From Desulfotruncus arcticus DSM 17038 (GTDB lineage Bacteria > Bacillota > Desulfotomaculia > Desulfotomaculales > Desulfallaceae), in NCBI RefSeq assembly GCF_900113335.1, contig NZ_FOOX01000010.1, positions 1 through 64,000 on the forward strand: DNA of 64,000 bases, written 5' to 3'. This document shows positions 16,732 through 24,306 of this stretch, one piece after another. The notes beneath the pieces are model-generated. The model saw nothing but the letters and a program-made list of their open reading frames with translations, was not told where the DNA came from and did no database searches. A program made the translations under genes and the position numbers. The first letter of the stretch is position 1. Each line of letters opens with the position of its first letter.

Positions 16732-16855
16732 ATAAAGAAGACTTGATTCAGGTGGGGTTTTGACCATACCTGAACCTTAGTCGCACTTATTTCGAGTTTA
16801 TCGCCGCTTAACTCCCGCCTGTAGAGGCGGGAGTCTTAGCGGCGGTTAACGAGAT
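16732..16855 (+). repeat. 125-bp double-hairpin repeat, copy 1
   Basis: The copy has two potential hairpins: GGTTCAGGTGGGG with a partner that has partly decayed here, and CTCCCGCCTGTAGAGGCGGG inside longer arms containing CGCCGCT and AGCGGCGG. It matches 40435-40559 in the same orientation and 36703-36828 in reverse orientation over nearly its whole length. The flank 16641-16731 has no recognisable feature. Confidence 0.9.
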
Positions 16856-16874
16856 AAACTTCGGTAATTTAATA

Positions 16875-16903
16875 TTGCGTAAAAATCTAAAAAATGCTAC
16901 TAT
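16875..16903 (+). promoter_or_regulatory. Promoter of the HMA/PadR/WtpA/TauE operon
   Basis: TTGCGT at 16875-16880 and TACTAT at 16898-16903 are separated by 17 bp. Confidence 0.55.
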
Positions 16904-16920
16904 GTTTTCAACAACATTAG

Positions 16921-16933
16921 GTGCACGATGCAC
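16921..16933. promoter_or_regulatory. Candidate operator dyad
   Basis: GTGCACGATGCAC is a perfect 5-bp inverted repeat around CGA, just downstream of the predicted transcription start. It is a candidate site for the PadR-like regulator of the same operon. A second hairpin, CGGTAAA/TTTACCG around ATTC, stands directly before the ribosome-binding site. Confidence 0.4.
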
Positions 16934-16986
16934 ATAGGTTTAAATTAGCCTGAAATGCCGGTAAAATTCTTTACCGCGGGGGGGGG

Positions 16987-17217
16987 ATGGCAATGGAAAG
17001 CATGATCATCCAACTTAATAACAAATTTTCTGCTGCCAGTTTGCTCAACATCAGTGATATCCTTCGCTGTCAGCCGGAACTGCGGCTGAGCAGTTTTGAT
17101 CCAACCACCGGGCAGATGATGGTTGTATTTAATCCTGCCTGTATTGATGCGGATACGATCATTGAAGCCATATTGCAAAAAGGCTATAACATTGACTATT
17201 TCTGCAACGTCGCTTGA
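16987..17217 (+). CDS. HMA-fold-like small protein lacking the metal Cys pair
   Basis: A 76-residue protein whose pattern of alternating strands and helices, ending FNPACIDADTIIEAILQKGY, is that of the ferredoxin-like heavy-metal-associated fold. The usual CxxC of a metal-binding HMA domain is absent. A run of nine G before the ATG serves as ribosome-binding site. It is followed after 15 bp by a PadR regulator and seems to be the first gene of a four-gene operon. Its role is unknown. Confidence 0.65.
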   Translation: MAMESMIIQLNNKFSAASLLNISDILRCQPELRLSSFDPTTGQMMVVFNPACIDADTIIEAILQKGYNIDYFCNVA

Positions 17218-17232
17218 ACGGGAGAGATAAAA

Positions 17233-17613
17233 ATGACCGCGGAAAAAACTGAAAATGGCGCCGGTGTTGCTCTGGACAGAATGATCCAACCCATGCTTCT
17301 TTTGCTTATTTTGAAAAAACCGACCCACGGTTATGAACTTATCCAAAGCTTTAATGCTTTGCATGAAGATGAAATTGTGGAGCCGGGCACTATTTACCGG
17401 AACCTGAGGCGCATGGAAAAAGAAGGTTTCGTTTTATCCAGCTGGGAGGCTTCCGAATCCGGGCCGGCCCGGAGAAAATATGACATCACCGAAGAGGGGA
17501 TTAAAGCTTTACAGGAAGCTGTGCTGAAACTGGAACGGCAAAAGCAGCAAATTGAAGATTTTTTAACTGAATATAACGATTTAACGGCAAGGAGGAGCAT
17601 TGATGAAAACTGA
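17233..17613 (+). CDS. PadR-family transcriptional regulator
   Basis: A 126-residue protein with the winged-helix pattern of PadR regulators: LLILKKPTHGYELIQSF, EPGTIYRNLRRMEKEG and RRKYDITEEGIKAL, followed by a coiled C-terminal helix. It probably represses its own operon; the dyad at 16921 is a candidate target. Its stop overlaps the start of the next gene by 11 bp, indicating translational coupling. Confidence 0.9.
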   Translation: MTAEKTENGAGVALDRMIQPMLLLLILKKPTHGYELIQSFNALHEDEIVEPGTIYRNLRRMEKEGFVLSSWEASESGPARRKYDITEEGIKALQEAVLKLERQKQQIEDFLTEYNDLTARRSIDEN

Positions 17614-18424
17614 CCCGAACGCGCTGAAAATACTGCATGCCGGCGCGTTAAGAAAGCCCATCAAAGAATGCATCCATACTCTTTGGGAAAAGTACCCGAA
17701 TTTAAAGGTGGAGCTTGATTACGCCGGTTCCCGGGCCTGCGCCAAAGCTGTGGCGGAAGGCAAAATTGTGGACGTGATTGCCCTGGCCGACTACCAGGTG
17801 TTTAACGATATTTTAATACCCCGGTTTGTGGAAACCTCCTTTGTTTTTGCCACCGACCAAATGGTGCTGGCCTTTGATGAATTTTCTGCGGACAGCAACA
17901 AAATTAACGACCATAACTGGATGGATGTGCTGCTGGGCAATCCCACTATTAAATACGCGCGTTCCGATCACCGTCTTGACCCTTGCGGCTACCGGGCTTT
18001 AATGCTGTGGCAGCTGGCGGAGCAATACTACGCCAGGCCGGGTTTATACCAGGCGCTGGAAAACGGCTGGAGCAACTTATACCCCAAATCGCTCGACCTG
18101 GCCGTGGCCCTGATGGAAGGCAAAATCGACTATGGCTTTGAGTACCTGTCTGTGGCCAGGCAAATGAATTTGCCATATATCCAGTTTCCAGCGCAAATTA
18201 ATCTCAGCGACCCCCGTTATGCTGATTATTACGCCCGGGCCAAGGTTATTATAGAGGGCAATTATCCCGGCCTGGAGACGGAAATTTGGGGCGCGCCCAT
18301 AGAATTTGCCGTGTCTATACCTAAAAATTCCAATCAAAAGGAACTGGCCCAGGAGTTTATTGAGATTCTTACTGGGCCCCGGGGAGAGGAAATATTGGAA
18401 GAGAACGGACTGATTCCCTGTTAG
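17603..18424 (+). CDS. WtpA/ModA-like oxyanion-binding protein without signal peptide
   Basis: A 273-residue periplasmic-binding-fold protein of the tungstate/molybdate group. Features are LKILHAGALRKP at the N-terminus, a DYAGSRACAKAVAEGKIVDV segment, RSDHRLDPCGYRALM and a C-terminal FIEILTGPRGEEIL. These correspond to WtpA-like binding proteins. There is no secretion signal or lipobox at any plausible start, so the protein appears cytoplasmic, and no ABC permease or ATPase is nearby. The ATG at 17603 follows GGAGGAG. It may be an intracellular oxyanion sensor or store working with the PadR regulator and the TauE-type permease; this is inference. Confidence 0.8.
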   Translation: MKTDPNALKILHAGALRKPIKECIHTLWEKYPNLKVELDYAGSRACAKAVAEGKIVDVIALADYQVFNDILIPRFVETSFVFATDQMVLAFDEFSADSNKINDHNWMDVLLGNPTIKYARSDHRLDPCGYRALMLWQLAEQYYARPGLYQALENGWSNLYPKSLDLAVALMEGKIDYGFEYLSVARQMNLPYIQFPAQINLSDPRYADYYARAKVIIEGNYPGLETEIWGAPIEFAVSIPKNSNQKELAQEFIEILTGPRGEEILEENGLIPC

Positions 18425-18451
18425 CAGCTCTAAAAACGAGGGGTGGATATA

Positions 18452-19420
18452 ATGTATTTTCCTGTTTCCGGTGTGGAGATTAACCCGGTCATCCCGCCGC
18501 TGGTGGCTTTTATTGTTTCGTCAATTACCGCCTCCGCCGGTGTGTCCGGTGCATTTTTACTGCTGCCTTTTCAGGTGAGTGTGCTGCACTATACCAGTCC
18601 TTCGGTTAGCCCGACCAATTTGATTTATAATATCGTGGCCATTCCCGGCGGTCTGTATAGATTTATTAAAGAGGGGCGCATGGCCTGGCCGTTAACCTGG
18701 GTGATGTCTATCGGCACGCTGCCGGGGGTATTTTTAGGTTCATGGATCAGGATAGCGTATTTACCCGACCCCCGTTCGTTTAAATTATTTATGGGCGGCG
18801 TACTGTTATATCTGGGTGTCAAAATTGTCACTGAGTTTACCGGCGGCTCTAAAAAACAAAAGGCGCAAAATAAAGCGCTGGAGCAAAAGTTTAAAGAGCG
18901 GGTGGCTCAGATCAAGGCGGAGAGCAACCAAAAAATAGCCGCCGGGCTGCCTGCCGACGCTGTCGTTAAAACCAAGCACTTTTCGCTGGCCAAAATTGAA
19001 TATGAATTCTGGGGCGAAACGTATTCTTTCAGCACCACGACCATTTTTACGCTGGCGCTGGCGGTGGGCTTGATCGGCGGCATTTACGGCATCGGCGGCG
19101 GCGCTATCATCGCCCCCTTTTGCGTTTCAATTCTGGGCTTACCCGTTTACACCGTAGCCGGGGCGGCCCTGGCCGGGACATTTCTTACCTCCATAGCCGG
19201 AGTGATATTTTATTCCATACTGGCAATGACCGCCGTGGGCGCGTCCACCAACGTTGCGCCCGATTGGGCACTGGGTGCGCTGTTCGGTGTCGGCGGCCTG
19301 CTCGGAACATACTGTGGCGCGTATATTCAAAAGTATCTCCAAGAGAATATTGTGAAAGTCATCATGGCTGCATTGATCCTGTTCCTGGCGCTGCAGTACA
19401 TTATTCAGTTTTTTGTTTGA
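18452..19420 (+). CDS. TauE/SafE-family permease
   Basis: A membrane protein of 322 residues with about eight helices and the two-fold repeat of the TauE/SafE (sulfite/organosulfonate exporter) family: ITASAGVSGAFLLLPFQ in the first half, and GGIYGIGGGAIIAPF in the second. A charged cytoplasmic loop of about 45 residues lies in the middle (SKKQKAQNKALEQKFKER). The ATG at 18452 has GAGGGG upstream. As last gene of the operon with an oxyanion-binding protein, it may move sulfite, sulfonate or molybdate-like anions; the substrate is not proven. Confidence 0.88.
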   Translation: MYFPVSGVEINPVIPPLVAFIVSSITASAGVSGAFLLLPFQVSVLHYTSPSVSPTNLIYNIVAIPGGLYRFIKEGRMAWPLTWVMSIGTLPGVFLGSWIRIAYLPDPRSFKLFMGGVLLYLGVKIVTEFTGGSKKQKAQNKALEQKFKERVAQIKAESNQKIAAGLPADAVVKTKHFSLAKIEYEFWGETYSFSTTTIFTLALAVGLIGGIYGIGGGAIIAPFCVSILGLPVYTVAGAALAGTFLTSIAGVIFYSILAMTAVGASTNVAPDWALGALFGVGGLLGTYCGAYIQKYLQENIVKVIMAALILFLALQYIIQFFV

Positions 19421-19446
19421 TTTCTTTTCTAAATATCCGGATCAAT

Positions 19447-20247
19447 TTATTTTCTACTTTGCAGGACAAAGGATTGCAAAGCGCCGTCGTCGTTAAACAG
19501 TTTCTTATACGATAACCCCACCAAGATCAAACAGCCGATGGCCACGGCAGCGGCAATCATTAACATTACCACTATTTGATATCGTACCGCTTCCCTGGGG
19601 TCGGCACCGCCCAGGATTTGACCGGTCATCATCCCCGGTAAGCTTACCAATCCCACCACCATTAAAGAGTTGATGGTAGGGGTCATCCCGGCTCTAATGG
19701 CTTCGCGAACACTGGAACGAACGGCCTCCCAGGGGGTGGCCCCGAAGGTGAGCATAGCCTCTATCTCAGCGGCCCGGGAGCGGGCCTCCCCGTAAAGACG
19801 GTCCAGAGAGATGGCGATGCCGTTCATGGAATTGCCAAGAATCATGCCCAACATGGGTATGACAATCCGGGCCGAATACCATGGGTCCGGAGCAATGATC
19901 AAGACTGTTACTATGGTACCCACCAGGTAGGTGCTGGCCAGAAGGGATAAAAAGGCCAGAACGGCAGGGTAATCCGGCACGTTTGGCGTCCTCTTTACTG
20001 CTGCACGGGAGGCGATATAACACATCAGTGTAATAATGGCCATGATCAGCCACAGGTTGTTGATTTGGAAAATATAGGTCAGGGCATAGCCTACCAGTGT
20101 CAGTTGGATGAAGGTACGGCTGGTGCCCCAGATTAGGGATTTTAACAAACCCAGCTTAAGCAAGGAGGAGATGCCCCCGGTAATTAAAATTAAAAGGACA
20201 GAAAAGGCCAGTTGAAAATTGGAAATCGGAATAATTGAATTATCCAT
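19447..20247 (-). CDS. fetB: FetB-like iron-export ABC permease
   Basis: A 266-residue UPF0014/FetB protein with about seven hydrophobic segments and family segments SRTFIQLTLVGY, PMLGMILGNSMNGIAISLDRL, TFGATPWEA and LVSLPGMMTGQILGG. FetAB is reported to export iron in enterobacteria. Its start overlaps the end of the ATPase gene by 8 bp, so the two are translationally coupled. Confidence 0.9.
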   Translation of the reverse strand: MDNSIIPISNFQLAFSVLLILITGGISSLLKLGLLKSLIWGTSRTFIQLTLVGYALTYIFQINNLWLIMAIITLMCYIASRAAVKRTPNVPDYPAVLAFLSLLASTYLVGTIVTVLIIAPDPWYSARIVIPMLGMILGNSMNGIAISLDRLYGEARSRAAEIEAMLTFGATPWEAVRSSVREAIRAGMTPTINSLMVVGLVSLPGMMTGQILGGADPREAVRYQIVVMLMIAAAVAIGCLILVGLSYKKLFNDDGALQSFVLQSRK

Positions 20248-20902
20248 ACTGATCTTCCTTTCCCAAAGGTTTTATGTCCAGAAAAGAAATATGATCCAAT
20301 TGCTCATAGTCGTCGATATGGGATATCAACAGAGCGGCACGTTCAGGGGTTTTCAACCACCCGGACAGCACCCGGTAGAGGGCTTGCCGGGCCGGCTCAT
20401 CAAGGGCCGCAGTGGGCTCATCCAAAAGCAAAACCACCGGGTCTATGAGGAGGGCACGGATAAAGGCAAGCCTGGAGGCTTCACCGCCGGACACTGTTCG
20501 GGCATCCTGCTCCCACAACTCCGGTGATAAAAGCAACTGCCCCATCAGCTCTTTGGCCCTGTTTATGTCCAATTTTTTTTGGCTCCCCACCCTTGTTTCA
20601 AATGGTTTGGCCAGGTTATCCGCCACAGTGCCGTCAAAAAGAGCGGGTTTTTGGGTCAGGTAATGGACGTTGGCTCGCCAGGTTGTACCTGGTATTTGCA
20701 GCCAGCTTTGCCCCTGCAAAAAAGCCTCACCTCCGGTTCCGGTCCGGAGCCGGGACAAAATTCTGAGCAAGGTTGATTTTCCGGCTCCCGAAGGGCCCCT
20801 GACAATTAAAACATCTCCGCTATCAACTGCTCCGGACACAGTAATACTGCGTTCCCGTTTATTTCCAAGGGTATAGGTAATGTCTTTGAACTCAAACAGC
20901 AA
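20240..20902 (-). CDS. fetA: FetA-like ABC transporter ATPase
   Basis: A 220-residue ABC ATPase: Walker A GPSGAGKST near residue 35, signature VSGGEASRLAFIRAL, Walker B VVLLLDEPTAALDE and a switch histidine in LLISHI. It is the partner of the FetB-like permease downstream. The TTG start at 20902 has GGGGGAG 5 bases upstream. The start region overlaps a decayed upstream gene (20806-21126) in another frame. Confidence 0.9.
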   Translation of the reverse strand: MLFEFKDITYTLGNKRERSITVSGAVDSGDVLIVRGPSGAGKSTLLRILSRLRTGTGGEAFLQGQSWLQIPGTTWRANVHYLTQKPALFDGTVADNLAKPFETRVGSQKKLDINRAKELMGQLLLSPELWEQDARTVSGGEASRLAFIRALLIDPVVLLLDEPTAALDEPARQALYRVLSGWLKTPERAALLISHIDDYEQLDHISFLDIKPLGKEDQYG

Positions 20903-21126
20903 TTATACTCCCCCTTAAGCACTTCCCGGGCCAGTTCATGAATCTTTTTTCGGGACTCAATTAAAACGTTTCCGCCTTCTTCAGTAATCTTATAGTATTT
21001 TCTTACCTTGCCTTCTAGGTCTCCTGTACAATAAACGGCATCTACATGCTCTCCTTTAATTGCCTGCAACACCTGCTGCATGGCTGGTAAATTGCCGTGA
21101 ATATCCCCTAAAATCGCCAGTCGCAT
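20806..21126 (-). pseudogene. Chimera: metallophosphoesterase N-terminus joined to PadR C-terminus
   Basis: The first 38 residues, MRLAILGDIHGNLPAMQQVL to YCTGDLEG, are the start of a YfcE-like metallophosphoesterase and include the first metal motif GDIHGN. They run directly into KVRKYYKITEEGGNVLIESR and the following helix of a PadR regulator, after which the frame continues uselessly into the fetA start. A deletion appears to have joined two genes. It keeps a good ribosome-binding site (AAGGAG), so the chimera may be translated. The PadR part probably once regulated fetAB. Confidence 0.7.
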
Positions 21127-21188
21127 GGTTTACTCCTTCCTCAGGTTATTGAGTATCTATCCCCATTATGATTTTTTCCCTGGTTAAG

Positions 21189-21413
21189 CTAAATTGGTCC
21201 CTTAAACCCTCTGGCCTGCATTTCCACTTCCTTTAGCATCAGGTGTTCCTCGGGAGAGAGTACTTCCCCGTCCTCTTCCATCAGGTGAGTAAAAAATGTA
21301 CACTCACGTTCAGTTCCCGGCGTATCCGGTGACATTAAGTGGTGATATTTTAAGCAGTGTAGTTTGTTGTTTTCCCTTTTGGCTATACCACAACTGGCAC
21401 AATTTATTTTCAT
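21189..21413 (-). CDS. Small Cys-rich protein, possible zinc ribbon
   Basis: A 74-residue protein: MKINCASCGIAKRENNKLHC near the N-terminus gives C-x2-C and a third Cys, with a fourth in ECTFF. The C-terminal half is acidic. The ATG at 21413 is preferred to a TTG five codons upstream; the ribosome-binding site is weak (GGGGGC). It is divergent from the arsR gene at 21588. No family is recognised. Confidence 0.55.
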   Translation of the reverse strand: MKINCASCGIAKRENNKLHCLKYHHLMSPDTPGTERECTFFTHLMEEDGEVLSPEEHLMLKEVEMQARGFKGPI

Positions 21414-21505
21414 GGTCGAAGCCCCCAATATAATTTAATTATTATTTAATAATAGTTTAATTATATTTTTTTGCCAATAGATTATGAAAAATAATTCATT
21501 ATCAA

Positions 21506-21534
21506 TTGACAATAATAAATGTTATAGATATTAT
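21506..21534 (+). promoter_or_regulatory. Promoter of arsR (21588)
   Basis: TTGACA at 21506-21511 and TATTAT at 21529-21534 are separated by 17 bp. Confidence 0.8.
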
Positions 21535-21569
21535 TGAATAAAGTTATCATTATATAAATAAACCTTAAT
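21531..21569. promoter_or_regulatory. Shared ArsR-type operator, copy 1
   Basis: A 39-bp block with the core TTATCATTATATAAATAAA starts at the -10 region and is nearly repeated at 26691-26729, where it again overlaps a promoter. Position and conservation suggest the binding site of one of the two ArsR proteins. Confidence 0.6.
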
Positions 21570-21587
21570 GGAGGTAAATTACTGAGC

Positions 21588-21977
21588 ATGAATAATTACG
21601 TTAAGATATTTAAAGCCCTTGGCGAGCCCACCCGGCTAAAAATACTGAAGCTGCTGTCCATCAGGCCTATGTATGTCTGTGAGCTGGAGTCTGTGCTGCA
21701 AATGACCCAACCAAGGATTTCCCAGCATTTGCGGACCATGAAAGAAGCGGGTCTGGTTACTGAAAAAAAGGAAGCGCAGCGTACCTTTTACAGCTTGCAA
21801 ATAGACTACCTCGATGAGAGTTTCAATAATTTAATTGCTTTTTTCCATGTGGATCTGGCCGACCTGCCCCAGTTTAAAGAGGAATACGCGCGGTTGAAGC
21901 AACTGGACAGCGATACGAATGTATCGCTTTGTAAAGAAGGTAAGACGCAGTCCATGTCTTTGAAGCAGGAAGCTTAA
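21588..21977 (+). CDS. arsR: ArsR-family repressor
   Basis: A 129-residue winged-helix repressor: FKALGEPTRLKILKLL, the MYVCELESVLQMTQPRISQHL helix pair (with the Cys of the metal-sensing region), and RTFYSLQ wing. The C-terminal 40 residues hold one further Cys. It probably responds to arsenite or a related soft metal. A consensus promoter overlapped by an AT-rich block lies upstream. A remnant of a thioredoxin gene and a DGC gene follow in the same direction. Confidence 0.92.
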   Translation: MNNYVKIFKALGEPTRLKILKLLSIRPMYVCELESVLQMTQPRISQHLRTMKEAGLVTEKKEAQRTFYSLQIDYLDESFNNLIAFFHVDLADLPQFKEEYARLKQLDSDTNVSLCKEGKTQSMSLKQEA

Positions 21978-21997
21978 TATGCTTTAGGAAAGTTCCG

Positions 21998-22135
21998 GTG
22001 TCCGGAAATGGACAGGAGTTGCCAAAAGCGAGCGGGCTGATGACTCCGGGACTGGTGATAAACGGCAAGGTAAAGGTGTTTGGTCGTGTGCCCAAGCACC
22101 AAGACATAGTCCGTTATATTAAAGAAGAAATGTAA
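21998..22135 (+). pseudogene. C-terminal remnant of a TM0996-type thioredoxin
   Basis: From 22028 the frame reads ASGLMTPGLVINGKVKVFGR and continues to TAA at 22133-22135. This is the C-terminal part (cis-proline MTPGLVINGK, then VFGRVPKHQD) of the small redox-active disulfide proteins often found in ars operons. The first half with the CxxC active site is gone and the preceding codons are not similar to the family. A GTG at 21998 leaves a possible 45-residue product. It lies between arsR and the DGC gene. Confidence 0.65.
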
Positions 22136-22149
22136 AGGAGGAATAAATA

Positions 22150-22539
22150 ATGGCCGAAAGATGTACTTGCAGCTGCAGTTGTGACGCTTCCGAGATTCTT
22201 ATTTTTCCTTGCTCTGGAGCTTCCAATGTAGGACAGATTGCCAACCAGGCGGGCGTGGAATTGACCAAAGCCGGATGCGGCAAAATGTTTTGCCTGGCCG
22301 GTATCGGCGGGCACGTGGATAGTTTTATTGAATCGACCAAAGGGGCCAAAAAAGTAGTGGCTATTGACGGTTGTCCAGTGCAATGCGCTAAAAAGACCCT
22401 GGAACATGCCGGTCTAATGATCACCGATTATGTCCTGGTAACAGATGAAGGCATCCAGAAAACCCACGATTTTAACTTGCAGGTGGCTGATATTGAAAAG
22501 ATATGCGATAAGATAAAAGCCAACCTTGGCGTTGGTTAG
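22150..22539 (+). CDS. DGC-domain putative zinc-binding protein
   Basis: A 129-residue protein with a Cys-rich start (MAERCTCSCSC), IFPCSGASNVGQIANQA, GCGKMFCLAG and the name-giving DGCPVQCAKK. Proteins of this family sit in metal or arsenic resistance operons of anaerobes; their function is unproven. AAAGGAGG precedes the ATG. It is the last gene of the first arsR operon and is followed by a hairpin at 22626. Confidence 0.88.
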   Translation: MAERCTCSCSCDASEILIFPCSGASNVGQIANQAGVELTKAGCGKMFCLAGIGGHVDSFIESTKGAKKVVAIDGCPVQCAKKTLEHAGLMITDYVLVTDEGIQKTHDFNLQVADIEKICDKIKANLGVG

Positions 22540-22625
22540 TCAACCAGGTAGTTATTTTTATATTTGCGTTAACATTCGGTGTGAAAGGGGTAGCTTAAGC
22601 TAGCATGGCGGTTCTAAAACACTTC

Positions 22626-22668
22626 AGCCCCCGGGCAACTCGATGAAAGAGCGGTCCGGGGGCTTTGG
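22626..22668. terminator. Hairpin terminator between convergent genes
   Basis: AGCCCCCGG at 22626-22634 pairs with CCGGGGGCT at 22656-22664, followed by a short T run. It separates the DGC gene and the convergent Acr3-type gene. Confidence 0.7.
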
Positions 22669-22714
22669 ATTGTTGTAACAAGCATAAGCAAGGTGTGTGT
22701 AATAGTAGTTGATA

Positions 22715-23701
22715 TTATTTACCTGTTTGCGGCAGCACATTAACCCAGTATTTGTGTAAAACAGGCGTTAATCTGAAAAATCCCGCCATAAAAAGCACCT
22801 GGATCAGCGGTTTTATGGCAATTATCATCACTGTCAACGGCGGGAAAAACACTACCGCCAGCGCCAGGGCAATAGAGATGTTTTTGCCGCTGACTCCATA
22901 GGCCAGGGCCACCATATCCGGGTAATTGGTGCGGGTCAGCCGCGCATATAGCACGGAAATACTAAACAGCAGCGTGTAAAAGACCACCAGCGGCACGGCA
23001 ATTATACCCAGGTACTGCGGGTTATGAACCAGTGTTACGGACTCGGCCATCATTGATATGAAGAAAACCATATACATGCCCAAAGCGGAAACTGCCGGAA
23101 ACACTGGCTTTAATTCCATAAACTTTTTGGGCCCCCATTTTTTCACCAGCCACACCCTCGTGAGGTTGCCCAGGAGCAGTGGAATCACGATGGTATACAA
23201 AATTGTCTGTAGCATCTTGAAGGTGTCCACCGGCACATATTTGCCGGCCAGAGCGCTCATCCATAACGGAATCAGCACAATGCCGGCCAGGAAACTGGTC
23301 ACCGTAATCACCAGGGTCATAGGAGCGTTTCCCTTGGCCAGTGCCGTCCAGGCTACGATCATTCCCGCGCAGGGCACCACCCCGGTAAGGATGAGACCCA
23401 CCGCAAAGTCCGGGTAGCCGGCTAAGAATACTTGAGCCAATAGTGCCGCCAGTAAGGGGGAAATGAAATAATTGAAAACCAATACTGCCGTCATAAACCC
23501 CAAGCGCCTGGCCGCACCAGTAACCTCATTGATTTTAATGCCCACCATCATAGGGTACAGCATAACGAAAAGGGCCCCGGGGTATAATGCCTGCAGCTTT
23601 TTGCCAGTCCCCGGCAGCATATAACCTACAAGCAGCCCCAGAACAATTAACCCCATTAACAGCTTAATCATATGCTGGTTAATAAATTGAGCTACGCGCA
23701 C
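22715..23701 (-). CDS. Acr3/BASS-type permease (arsenite efflux-like)
   Basis: A 328-residue membrane protein with ten hydrophobic segments. The helix containing GVVPCAGMIVAWTALAKGN corresponds to the Acr3 helix with the conserved Cys, and YGVSGKNISIALALAVVF to the second substrate helix. It is more divergent than the Acr3 at 27743 and shares features with bile-acid symporter-like proteins. The GTG start follows GGGAGGT. The location in a cluster with two arsR genes supports arsenite or antimonite export. Confidence 0.82.
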   Translation of the reverse strand: MRVAQFINQHMIKLLMGLIVLGLLVGYMLPGTGKKLQALYPGALFVMLYPMMVGIKINEVTGAARRLGFMTAVLVFNYFISPLLAALLAQVFLAGYPDFAVGLILTGVVPCAGMIVAWTALAKGNAPMTLVITVTSFLAGIVLIPLWMSALAGKYVPVDTFKMLQTILYTIVIPLLLGNLTRVWLVKKWGPKKFMELKPVFPAVSALGMYMVFFISMMAESVTLVHNPQYLGIIAVPLVVFYTLLFSISVLYARLTRTNYPDMVALAYGVSGKNISIALALAVVFFPPLTVMIIAIKPLIQVLFMAGFFRLTPVLHKYWVNVLPQTGK

Positions 23702-23744
23702 TTGAATTACCTCCCAGCCTTAAATATCTTATGTATAAATATTT

Positions 23745-23782
23745 GGAGAACGCAAGCTCACATTGCTTCGCTTCCGTTCTCC
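23745..23782. repeat. Hairpin upstream of the Acr3-type gene
   Basis: GGAGAACG at 23745-23752 pairs with CGTTCTCC at 23775-23782. It lies between the permease gene and a frameshifted small gene transcribed in the same direction. Confidence 0.5.
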
Positions 23783-23820
23783 AGAGCATTAATTAACACT
23801 TTTCCAATACCTTCGCTTCA

Positions 23821-24050
23821 CTACGGCTGAATTAAGAAACCGGGTTTATCCCCGCCTTCGGCATTATACACTTCGTTGACGGCCTGGACAATATGTTCAG
23901 AAATTTTATCCAGATCCTGCCCTGCGTTTAAATCGAAATCCAGTTTTCTTTTATTTGCTCCTTGGACTGTTGTTCCTTTGGCTGTGTATTTACCGGTTTG
24001 ATTTCCTGCACTGTGGAACAACCGCAGCCGCAACCTGTTTTGTTTTCCAT
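23821..24050 (-). pseudogene. Frameshifted Cys-rich small protein of the ars cluster
   Basis: ATG at 24050 has an excellent ribosome-binding site (AAGGAGATGG). The frame begins MENKTGCGCGCSTVQEIKP and stops after 40 residues at 23928. The next frame, from about 23950, continues as KRKLDFDLNAGQDLDKIS to GFLIQP and a TAG at 23821. Joining the two at the A-rich segment near 23950 gives a sensible protein of about 73 residues. A one-base change, or sequencing error, is the simplest explanation. It is just upstream of the Acr3-type gene. Confidence 0.6.
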
Positions 24051-24228
24051 GCTGACCATCTCCTTAATAATTATGTCCTTATATAAGGTTATTATAATTA
24101 AATTATATCCTTATATTATTTTGCAATTTGCTGATTGTCAACACTATTATTTGAAAACCGCAAACGACTATGCTTAAATTGGTTAGCCATGTGTTAGTAA
24201 TTTTAAAATAAGTCGGCATAATTATTAG

Positions 24229-24257
24229 TTGACAGATCAAAAACGTAGTATTACTAT
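24229..24257 (+). promoter_or_regulatory. Promoter of the MFS gene
   Basis: TTGACA at 24229-24234 and TACTAT at 24252-24257 are separated by 17 bp. Confidence 0.75.
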
Positions 24258-24306
24258 CTAATCATATTATAAAATGCTTATATTAGAATATAAGGAGGTT
24301 GACATT

